DNA of 11,949 nt from Phoronis ovalis (Eukaryota; Phoronida; Phoronidae): contig JAOXYB010027302.1 in assembly GCA_028565635.1 (NCBI GenBank), positions 3,601 to 15,549 on the forward strand, given 5' to 3'. Shown in pieces: positions 1 through 8,900 of this stretch. Each line of letters opens with the position of its first letter. The first letter of the stretch is position 1. The position numbers and the translations under genes are program-made. The notes under the pieces were generated by a model, which did not search any database, was not told the origin of the DNA, and saw nothing but the letters and a program-made list of their open reading frames with translations.

Positions 1-231
1 GGAAGTTGTCTGTTCAATGCTAAATTGGCCATTCATCTGGTTTTCCATTTCACAAGATGTTCTAGACCCATATGGAACTCTCTGAATGCTGAAGTGGTAT
101 CTAATGACAAATATTTAGTCAGTTGTCCCATGTTGGCATTTTCTCTATAATTGTGGAAGTTGTCTGTTCAATGCTAAATTGGCCATTCATCTGGTTTTCC
201 ATTTCACAAGATGTTCTAGACCCATATGGAA
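1..231. repeat. Partial tandem duplication, 154-bp period, 77 bp identical
   Basis: Bases 1-77 recur without any mismatch that I can see at 155-231 (offset 154). The match stops abruptly after 77 and 231, where the sequences diverge, and its left end is cut by the window edge. The 77 bases between the copies (78-154) have no second copy here. Perfect identity in non-coding DNA suggests a recent tandem duplication or an assembly artefact. Neither copy gives a convincing protein match. Confidence 0.9.
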
Positions 232-623
232 AGCTTGCAATGAATATAGTGGATGGTCAATTGTTGTCCATGTTTAATGTGATACAGCAAGATGAAGCAA
301 CTTTTAAATATGCCTCATTTCTATGTTCATATTGCATTAACCAATATTACGTGCTGAGAATATTTATTAATAGCCTACTTCCTCGAAATGGACCCAACAA
401 TCTGATACAGTAGTTAAGAATAAATTTAGTATCTGTCTATAGGTGGACATACATTATGTGTTTACTGAAGCATATCTGTTTAATAGGTTAATAATGTACT
501 TGATAAAACAACGAAATTCAGTGTTTGACTTCCATGTTTAATCTCTACCGATTTTGATTGTACTTGGGTAGGAAAAGGCCTTTTTAAAATAATATAAATT
601 AGAATGTATTTCACTATTTTATT

Positions 624-655
624 ACACACACACACATATATGTATATGTATATAT
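624..655. repeat. (CA)n/(TA)n microsatellite
   Basis: A run of alternating AC passes into ATATATGTATATGTATATAT, read directly from the sequence. It lies within the presumed COG6 intron. Confidence 0.85.
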
Positions 656-776
656 CTACATAAATTGATTAGATATCTACCACTCATATTTCTCTATTAG
701 AAGTGCCTTGTCCGAAGTGATTCTGTCCATGATACATATCAAAAATTAATTAAAAATTGTATTATCTAATTTTCAG

Positions 777-856
777 AATAAATTTGACAGTTTTCTTGCT
801 CATCCTGAAAGTTTAACTATGCCTCAGTGCACTTTACTACTTAGTGCAACACAAAG
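777..856 (+). CDS. COG6: COG6 penultimate coding exon
   Basis: 80 nt, starting in phase 0 and ending after two bases of a codon. The acceptor is TTTTCAG and the donor AAG|GTAAGA. It encodes 26 full residues (NKFDSFLAHPESL onward) with the R codon split across the next intron. Confidence 0.83.
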
Positions 857-1514
857 GTAAGACAGTAAGAAAACACTGATTAGAATTGCTGCAGTATTAC
901 TATTTTAAACTCTTGCTTGTTACTAATTTATTTATGTAAGATCCAATGTAAGTTACTTGTCGTTTAATTGTACTAGATAGTTTTGTTAAATACTATAAAC
1001 ATGGCACTGGCAGGTCTATAGATTATGAGAAGCGAAGTAATAGCTCCTTCCCGAGGCACACTGTTGTTGTTGCGACAATTTACCCAATGATGTTTTGGTA
1101 AAGGTCAGACAAAAAGTATTAATGGGAGTTGAACATTTCTATAGACATAGCAATTTGTACTCTACTCCTGAATATGATTTGAGTTGTGGAAAATTCCTTA
1201 AAATTTGTTTCCCTTGTTGATCATTCAATAAGAGAGTGTGCGATCTACGGAACTACTGCTCATTTTTCTTGAATTTTTAGGTAACCAAATTGTTGGTGTG
1301 TGTAAATTTAAAAACATTACTTTTTGAAACTGTAAAAAAATTAATGTATTTGTGATTGTTTTCCAGAGAAATGGTAAAGAAAAAATCCATTGAGTTGATC
1401 TGCACAGCATATGAACTACTGTATAAAGGTATTACAGATCCTACAAATGATTATGGAGATCCTAGTAACATAATACCGAGAACTCCCAGTCAAGTTAATA
1501 AATTACTTTTATAG
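777..1514 (+). CDS. COG6: Conserved oligomeric Golgi complex subunit 6, C-terminal part (two exons)
   Basis: join(777..856,1367..1514). COG6 belongs to lobe B of the COG tethering complex, a cytosolic complex that captures vesicles recycling within the Golgi and thereby supports glycosylation. The two exons join in phase (AG|A completes an Arg codon) into 75 residues and a TAG stop. The first exon reads KFDSFLAHPESL..PQ, then LLLSATQR. The second reads KKKSIELICTAYELLYKGI, then DPTNDYGDP, and ends RTPSQVNKLLL. As I remember the family, COG6 proteins end in the same pattern: a FD.FL..P...PQ..LL segment, an AY...Y..I.DP.N.Y.DP segment, then R.P.QV..LL just before the stop. Splice sites are good (TTTTCAG before 777, AAG|GTAAGA after 856, TTTTCCAG before 1367). 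Most of the protein lies to the left of the window. Identification rests on remembered family sequence, not on a search. Confidence 0.85.
857..1366 (+). other. COG6 last intron
   Basis: 510 nt, GT-AG. Its ends are GTAAGACAG and a T-rich tract ending TTTTCCAG. I see no further exon, RNA gene or repeat in it. The open frame on the minus strand at 1225-1410 overlaps the COG6 last exon and looks like an antisense shadow. Confidence 0.75.
1367..1514 (+). CDS. COG6: COG6 last coding exon with stop codon
   Basis: 148 nt. The first base completes the split Arg codon, then 48 residues follow, ending in LLL and TAG at 1512-1514. A possible AG two bases further downstream of the chosen acceptor (1367-1368) would break the frame set by the previous exon, so the start at 1367 is preferred. 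Confidence 0.86.
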
Positions 1515-1593
1515 CTGTTATAGAAGTAAGTCTTGTTAGTCTGCTGAATCGCATCTATGAATACATCGCAAATTTCTTGAAAAATTATTTTAA

Positions 1594-1599
1594 AATAAA
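1594..1599 (+). promoter_or_regulatory. Candidate COG6 poly(A) signal AATAAA
   Basis: The first AATAAA after the COG6 stop, 80 nt downstream of it. A second one lies at 1939-1944. In DNA this AT-rich, hexamers occur often by chance, so which one is used cannot be decided from sequence. Confidence 0.4.
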
Positions 1600-1938
1600 G
1601 ACATCTCAAGAACTGTATGGATTTCTGTGAAATGTATAATGCAATGTACGTTATGTAATGCAAGTCTATTTGAAGCGTTATTTGAACTGTGGAGCTTACA
1701 AAGTTTTGGAGAAGGGTGAGACAGCAGCTGTTATCATTTTTGTTATGTTTGTCTTCCAGTAATGTTTTAAAAGTACTATGCATGCATCCTTAGAAATCCA
1801 TTGTACAGTTATACTAACATAAAGCCATATTCTAGATTGCAAAGGTGATTTGATAGACATAAAGCAAATTCTTAAATTAAATTTATTTTGTTATATTTTG
1901 TACACTATACAACTTTATTATTATATATTAGAGCATAC

Positions 1939-1944
1939 AATAAA
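1939..1944 (+). promoter_or_regulatory. Alternative COG6 poly(A) signal AATAAA
   Basis: A second plus-strand AATAAA, 425 nt after the COG6 stop. Nearby plus-strand TTTATT at 1882-1887 and 1914-1919 would read AATAAA on the minus strand and could serve a long form of the cadherin 3'UTR. If both distal signals were used, the two 3'UTRs would overlap. Confidence 0.3.
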
Positions 1945-2293
1945 TTTTGATATAAAACATCTCTGTACAATCCATTTCACAAATACTCTTGATGATATTT
2001 TACATAATCTTTTCTCTTAAAGTACAAAAGTAGGCTGTGACTTTTCAATTGCAGTGTTGTTTTGCCATTTATCAACAGAATCTAAGAATTTTTTTCTTAT
2101 CTAGTGTAGAAAAAATGTTTCTGATCACTACTGAAGCACATGCTAGCAGAAGGTTTCTCAAACCTGATTTTCATATTACAAATGAGAAGTCGTCAGACGG
2201 ATGAAATAAATGTAATAGATGAAATTAATCAGCCTGCCAATTTAGCGACTTGCTAAAAAAAAATGGAAGCAAACATTTATATGTTACATAACT

Positions 2294-2309
2294 TGTGTGT
2301 GTGTGTGTG
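2294..2309. repeat. (TG)8 dinucleotide tract
   Basis: A simple repeat read directly from the sequence, in the region between the two stop codons. Confidence 0.85.
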
Positions 2310-2530
2310 CCTAACCCCCTTGAAAATTGCAAATTAGCACCAATATTATAACAATTGCAATTAATTATACTAATTCACAGATTAGTGTATTATTTACATT
2401 AAAACACAGCCAAATGATGAGCTAAAGATACCTTACATTTAAGTTCTGTAAATAATTTTACCACATAATTTAAAAAAGATAGTTTAAAATAATAATTAAT
2501 GCCATGTACATAGATTATTACATTACTGAC

Positions 2531-2536
2531 TTTATT
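2531..2536 (-). promoter_or_regulatory. Candidate cadherin poly(A) signal
   Basis: Plus-strand TTTATT reads AATAAA on the minus strand. It is the first such hexamer I see after the cadherin stop and would give a 3'UTR of roughly 330 nt. Not proven; distal alternatives exist. Confidence 0.4.
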
Positions 2537-2847
2537 TTTTATTTCTTTTACTTACAATATAGTTTCTTATGTTTATGGCAAGTAGTGAATAGTTACATGG
2601 TGCTGATTGAAGGCCAAACAATGCATGATTGAAATAATGTCACAATGAAACACCCAGTTTGGCCCTTAAATTAAATTTTTCCCTGATCTGTGTTTGACAA
2701 CTTCTGGTGTTTCAGTTAACCTTGAATAATGCTGGCTCCTTTCTTATGCCTTCAGATAGGTTAGCTCAGCGGGAAGATGTCGATGTCATATATGGTTTAT
2801 AAATGGTAATCCTTTGACCACACTCTCCATAGTCTATGAATCTGGTT

Positions 2848-2937
2848 TTAAAAGTATAAAGTAATTTTTGGTTTTCCATCATCTTCATCATCGATGTCTT
2901 CTACAGGTAAAACGCTTGCATCTGGATCAATAGGAGC
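2848..2937 (-). CDS. Cadherin last coding exon: C-terminal tail and stop
   Basis: 90 nt including TAA (2848-2850). It encodes 29 residues (626-654), rich in Asp and Glu (EDIDDEDDG), and ends ITLYF. The last residues, hydrophobic-x-hydrophobic, fit a class II PDZ ligand. The acceptor is TTTCATTTCAG with a long pyrimidine tract. It joins in phase 0 to the previous exon. Confidence 0.78.
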   Translation of the reverse strand, partial: APIDPDASVLPVEDIDDEDDGKPKITLYF

Positions 2938-5900
2938 CTGAAATGAAATTTAAGAGAAACTGATGCTTAAGATTAGGGATTATAAGATTAGGGATTATGT
3001 TCCAAAAAGATTCTGTGTAACTTTAAACATTTTTGCAGTAAATTACAAATTTATATATGAGAACAAATTCATCAACATTTCTAAAATGACTTGAATTATT
3101 TACATTTGTTATTTACTACACAAAAAAAACTAGACCTAGTTCAGTTGTGTTGTTATAAGTCAAAAGACTAATTGTTCTTCTTGCAAATTTAACACTATAG
3201 CAAAGCACATCGATCCATTCTCTAAAGCTTTGGCATATATAAGCTGCAAACTGTGAATTGCACTTTTAAAAGCATCACAGCACAAACCTTTGATGTGATA
3301 GATCACCTTGTCAGGGATGAAAATGATTGTTACCTGTGTTCTTAATGATTATTAATTTGTTTATCATAGATTTCTGTGAAGTAGTTATTAATTTCCTTTA
3401 TATAAAAAGCAAGAGTATTTTATGTTTTCTCTTAGGGATCATCTCAAAAGTTATCACAATGACCACATAGTGCTTCGTATAGGAATTACCCCCACCCCCC
3501 TTGGTCAGACGTAGGGGGGTTAGTGAGATTTGGACATCACGCACGTGTAAAAACTGACAACCAATTTTAAGAGCGAAATCAGGGCCGTCAGACACTTTTT
3601 CAAAAGGCGGGTGCAAGAGAAAAATATCAGTTCAGTAATCGAAAAAGGTCACTGTAATATCTCTGTGCTGCCATAAAAAAATTGACAAGCAAAAAAAAGG
3701 TAATTTCCACTCCTATTGTAACAATACGCCCAGAATAAGTACCGGAAACAACAAAAAAATTGTTTCTGTTCCAAAGGGGGGGGGGGTTGCATGTTACTAT
3801 TTCAAAACGGGGGTGCGTTAAAGGAATGATTTTAAATATTGTATATATACTAGGAATGATTTTTTCATTTTGCACTAAACCATAAATGTAGGGAAATTTA
3901 AAAAAAACAACCTGCCCTCTATATGAAACACTATGTTTGCGGCCGTTTTGATAATTTTTGAGATGATCCCTTACCTCGGCATTAAACACTTCCTCGTGAT
4001 TTCTCCCCCAAGATAAGCTTTTCTTTTTCTTCTGAGATCCTTCTTTTTTAAGAGCACCTATCAAGCTTGCTGTACTACTGTTTGTACTCGTGGGACTCCC
4101 TTTACTCCCTAAATTAGTTACGTGTCCATTTGGTGAGTCCTCTTCCATTGTGGGGTCTATTTCAATTTCAACTTCTTGCCGCATATTTTCGTATTGCTCA
4201 TTTTCATCATCGTCGTCATAAATATATCCAGGATTATCCATTGCTAATGGGTTATGTTGTGTTGGAGTAGAATGATCATCCATATATTCTGTAATGTTTG
4301 TGATATTGTTGCCGTTTAATGGTGGTTGACTGTATGAGAGCCCTTCTGGATTAGGTCGCACTTTGGGTTTTCTTGCTTCTTGTTCTCTGCGTCTAGAAAA
4401 TAAGCCCAAGTAATGTAATTTATCTGCATATACGATAGACCAGCTAAAATATAGTTTTACTACAGATTGCTTTGACACACGATATTGTTGTCGTATCATT
4501 CAGTTCACTTTGTGATTTAGTTTAATATGTCACATTCTTATGATTAGGATGACAAAAGCAGCTGGCAGATGTAATTATGCAAGATACTTTTAAATTATCA
4601 GGAAAAAGTGTATTTGAACCTTCACGACAGTAACCTTACACAGTTTTAATTACTACCAGTGCTTTTATATGGAAATAGTGTCACACACCAAAAGATAAAA
4701 TACATTGTGTAATTGGCAATAAAGTCGCAACAAAATTGTAACCAGGTACGGAATGGCTAGATGAAGTAATGAATGGAATAGCCTGTGATATTAAACTACC
4801 AAAATACAGTGCTGTGTGCCAACCAAGCATGTAGTATTAACCAAGTAGTATCTGAACATTCAAACAAAAACAGTATTTTTCCTACAACAATTGAACACAC
4901 TACTAATAAACATACCACAACAGAGTGATAAAGCTTCGCCATTAATATCTCACCTTAGAAACAATATGTTTTGCTGCAGTTTGCAAGAAAAAAAAACACT
5001 ACAGTAAGTTTATGAATCGAAGCAACTGAAACTGTATTCAGCAGTTATAGATAGTAGAAGTCCGACATTAACAGAATATTCCAATGATGTGAAGTATGAA
5101 CATACTACCCAAAGCAAAGAATCAGTCTCACTATAGCTGAGCTCTTTCAGAATATTCCCAAGCGAGTTTAGCCTTTTGGGATAGTTATTTGAATCCAATT
5201 TTACACATCGGCTTTGTAAAGTTTGATTCTTGACCAATAACTATGCAGCGAAATGATTTAGAAAAAGTACGAGGTACTAGCTGGGTGTAAAGCATTATTT
5301 CCAATGCCTTAAATAGAGATAAATTATGTATCCTTAGAAGCTAAGTAATATACCTTGGTTTGTAATAGTAATCACTGAAAGCAAGCATGTAAACTTATAA
5401 TATTTTATGTATTTACATATATCCTTGTTATTTAGTTGTTTGGATTATGGGATAACTGCTGCTCATTGCATGTTACTGGTACATGCATTTTAACCCAAAA
5501 TATACATACTACCGTACAGAACATCTATTAGCTTTTAGCCTTTTCTAAAATAACAAATGACTAGTAACATGCAGTTTAATTTGTACATTTCTCTGCTGAG
5601 CATGTCTGGCTTACAATTATCTTTTTGAAAGCTTTATCTGAATCGGGAAATATTTGTGCAGCTATTGTAATTGCATGCACATAGTTTACATAACTTGCAT
5701 TTAGTATCAGAAACAAAAAGCTTTTTGACAAAATTACTTTGCTTACCTTTTTACCAACTTGATGCTTAGGATTGCAAGTATTATACATATGACGAGTAAA
5801 AATCCAGCAACTCCTGCAAGCACGTACACCAAATACATGTTATCAGTTAAGTTATCTCTTGTTAGCTGTGTTATTGACACAAGTGCAGGAAAAGTTGCGA

Positions 5901-8900
5901 CAGCTAAGGTGGCCGATGTTCTTGGAGGTAAACCGCCGTCGCTAGCTTCAATCAGCAGAAAGTATGAATTGAGAGTTAAATTTTTGGGATCAGCTGTAAC
6001 TCTTATTTCTCCCGTAATTTCATCGACAGCAAATAATCTACAATATTTACAATTAAAAAAATGAATGTGCATCCAGACGGGCTTATCTATCTTCATCATT
6101 TCTAAGCTAACATTTTTTGATGATTGTTTAATCCTCCATTGTACTGGGTATTCTAAATGATACAATACTGCATTAAGAATGTCTGTGCAATGTTACCTTC
6201 CTTGTTAAATGTTACAAGCTACCCAATCTTTTAGATGTTCAATAAGAAACATTTCAATTGCCAATTAATATACAAAGGCCTGCATTTAGCAAGATGACGA
6301 AGGTGTAGTGCTTCTACCATCAATAACATTTTGGAAATATTCATTTTTTATTAAAATCATATTTAAAATTCAACTATCTTCTACTTACCCAGTATACTTT
6401 TTCAGTGTATATTTGATTTGAGACTCCGGATTTAAATCGGGATCTGTTGCAACAACTTTTCCAACTACTGTATCCTTTATTCTGTCGAGTTCAAAGAGAT
6501 ATTCCTTTTGTTCAAATACTGGATTATTATCGTTTATATCCAAAACATTAATTGTTACAGTAGCAGTGTCAAACTGTAAAGAAATGGAAAGCTTTAGTGA
6601 TACATGGAACTTTCTAAGTGTACATATTTCAAAGATGATAAAAGTATTCTTTTTCAAGCATTTGAAATAAAATTATATCCAGACTGAATCAACCCTGAAG
6701 TTTTTGTCTTGTAATGTTTGTTATTCTTTTGTAAAATGATTGCTGTGTAGATTAAACATTTTGAAACAGAAAAGACGTATTAGAAGATATCATTCATTTC
6801 TGAAACATTACTCAAAAATGTAAAAATTAGTTTGCAAGTGAACTTACATATTTTCCATCTGATACTTTAATAGTGAACTCAAAAGTTTTTCTTGTTTCGA
6901 AATCCAAACGTTTTATGAGCTTTATGCTACCTCTACAATAAGTAATAGAGAACGTTATAGTAATATGTTACAGGAATTAATACACAATTAGACATTAAAA
7001 AAAACAAAAAGTCCCAAAATATTAATAATCAGTAGTACTGATAAACTCACTTTTCAATGTAAAGAAAAAATCAATTTATTATATACTTGTTACTATTTAA
7101 ACTGTTCTGAATTTACATACTCTCTGTCATTGATTTCAAAGGTATCTGTGGCATCCATAATGCTGTACTGCAAATTTGCTCCCTAAAATAGAAATGTATG
7201 TCTACATCATACAATTAGTTGGATACGGTATTATTGTATTTTATTTGTAAGTAAGCAGTTACAAGGGGGAAGTGGATTTTCAAATTATCTTAGCATTGTT
7301 ATACCACTCTTGAAAAGCAACTGTTTTAGGAACCAAGTCAAAAGTTCGATGTCTGATTAAAAGCCACTATACTTTCAATATTACTCTTAAAAAATTGTAT
7401 CTGTTGGTATGAGCACAATAAATTAGAATGACAGGATCTTTCGTTATCATCTGAACAGCACACATGCATTATCTGTTTAGTACCATCACCATCTCAAATC
7501 TAGTAATACAAACAAATTGCCAGAGTCACTGCTGATGAAAGTTTTGTTGTAAAAGAAAAACCTAAAAGCAGGTACCATTGGTTCTGTATCAAAGGCACAC
7601 CTATTGTGATGACAAAAAAAATTACAGACAATTGATTAGAAAACAATTGCAGATATAGATGATGAAAAAATACACTCCACCAGCAGAAGAAAAACGAAAA
7701 AGGCTAGCCGAACATCAATATGTAACATTGAAAAAGGTAAAATGAAGGTATATTTAGCTACAGTAGAAACCATTTGATAAGTTTAACACTGCATGGCTTT
7801 TGATGTGACAGAATTGCCCTTTTAAACATGGTTAGAATGAAATGTAAAATAGTTAGTTTGACATTTCTTACCCTTGGTTAGTTTTGCATTTTTTTTAAAT
7901 ATCAGTACTATGCTTTTTGTTGTTTTAGAAATTTTAGTTGTGTTATTTTATTAAAATAGTGTTTGCTTGAATTTTTTTTCAGCGTTATACATTCAGTTCA
8001 CCTCATCTGAAGCCTGTGTGCCTATAGCTCCAACTATAACGGGAATTTGCTACAAGAAATAATCAAAACAAGCATGAACTAATAAAAAAATCAATAGCAG
8101 CACCACATTGTAATAATAATACCTCCAAGAAAATGCTAAGCTTTGTAGGTTGTTGTCCAATCTAGAAATGATAGGTCAAATATTTAACATTTACCTGCCA
8201 TATGAACAGATTATGAAAAACAACATTTTAGAAAATTATAAATGTTTTTAAAAGCTGTAATCTATTCATGATAGGAACAAAGCGCATTATGTTTCGCTCC
8301 AATCTTGCAGAGGGGCTAATCATTGACAAAAATATCAATAAATGAATCATTTTGATTTAAATTATTGCCATACAAAGAAATTATTAACATATTCTTACAG
8401 TAAATAACCAATAAACTAAATTAATTAAATCAATGTTCTAAAACATTTTACCAAATCTTTATCCGTTGCTGTAACTTTTAAAACTTCACTTCCAACAAGC
8501 ATGTTCTCCATCACAGACTTTGTATATGTTGGGTAATCAAATGTTGGTGCCTCTTTGTTCACTGCAGTAACTATAACCGTTAATATTACTGTATCAGTGC
8601 GGCTGTCATCATCTACCTCTTGTGCCTACAACATCCATAATGGAAATTTGCCAATATTCAATCTCTGATTGTATGCAAAAAATGGATAACGAAGTAATTC
8701 AAACATCCAATTAAAATCAAAAGTATAATTATCAATTTTATCAAGGACATTTCTCAGTACGAGCTTTCTAACAACAATTTTTAAAGTGAATTATGTAGTT
8801 TTTAAAAAAAGATTATATTTGTATAAATAAGTTATGCTATACCATTATAGCAACTGTAAGGATTTGTCCTCTTCTTATGCCAGTTTTATTTAGTTTCACA

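Larger units (their letters stand above)
1..776 (+). other. Non-coding stretch, apparently COG6 intron
   Basis: No exon that I can support. The stretch ends in a clear acceptor (a T-rich tract, then TTTTCAG at 770-776) leading into the COG6 exon. It holds the tandem duplication at the left edge and a (CA)n/(TA)n microsatellite. The open frame at 123-413 starts in unduplicated sequence and runs through the second repeat copy; I do not accept it as a gene. The preceding COG6 exon should lie to the left of the window. Confidence 0.6.
1515..2847. other. Convergent intergenic / 3'UTR region
   Basis: 1333 nt between the COG6 stop (plus strand) and the cadherin stop (minus strand). It probably holds both 3'UTRs. 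I see no protein-coding segment I would support. Contents are poly(A)-signal candidates for each strand, a (TG)8 tract at 2294-2309 and an A-box-like motif at 2761-2773. The minus-strand open frame at 1490-1783 is antisense to the COG6 end and has no recognisable domain. Confidence 0.7.
2938..3974 (-). other. Cadherin last intron, containing a MITE
   Basis: 1037 nt, about half of it the transposable element at 3435-3970. The rest is AT-rich, with a perfect 2 x 15 bp tandem duplication at 2969-2998. The reading frame of the preceding exon stays open for about 115 codons into this intron, so a retained-intron transcript would have a different C-terminus. Confidence 0.75.

Noticed and set aside
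123-413. 96-codon plus-strand open frame, with a short LLSMFNVIQQDE stretch that slightly recalls a COG6 segment upstream of the C-terminus
   Set aside because: The frame starts in unduplicated sequence and runs through the second repeat copy. There is no donor site where COG6 would need one, and the match is only a few residues. I leave it as intron.
1490-1783. Minus-strand open frame of 97 codons
   Set aside because: Antisense to the end of COG6 and its 3'UTR; rich in Ile, Phe and Tyr as expected of AT-rich DNA; no domain.
2761-2833. Intact tRNA gene
   Set aside because: Only the A-box fits; acceptor, anticodon and T stems cannot be drawn.
3398-3616. Minus-strand open frame inside the MITE
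   Set aside because: Covers the left TIR and GC-rich part of a short non-autonomous element; no transposase motif.
5467-5573. Second small MITE from inverted repeat GCATGTTACTGGT / ACTAGTAACATGC
   Set aside because: Arms of 13-14 bp with a mismatch and no target-site duplication that I can see; may be chance in AT-rich DNA.
5759-6064. Plus-strand open frame of 101 codons
   Set aside because: Exact antisense of the cadherin transmembrane exon, which has clear domain content and splice sites on the other strand.
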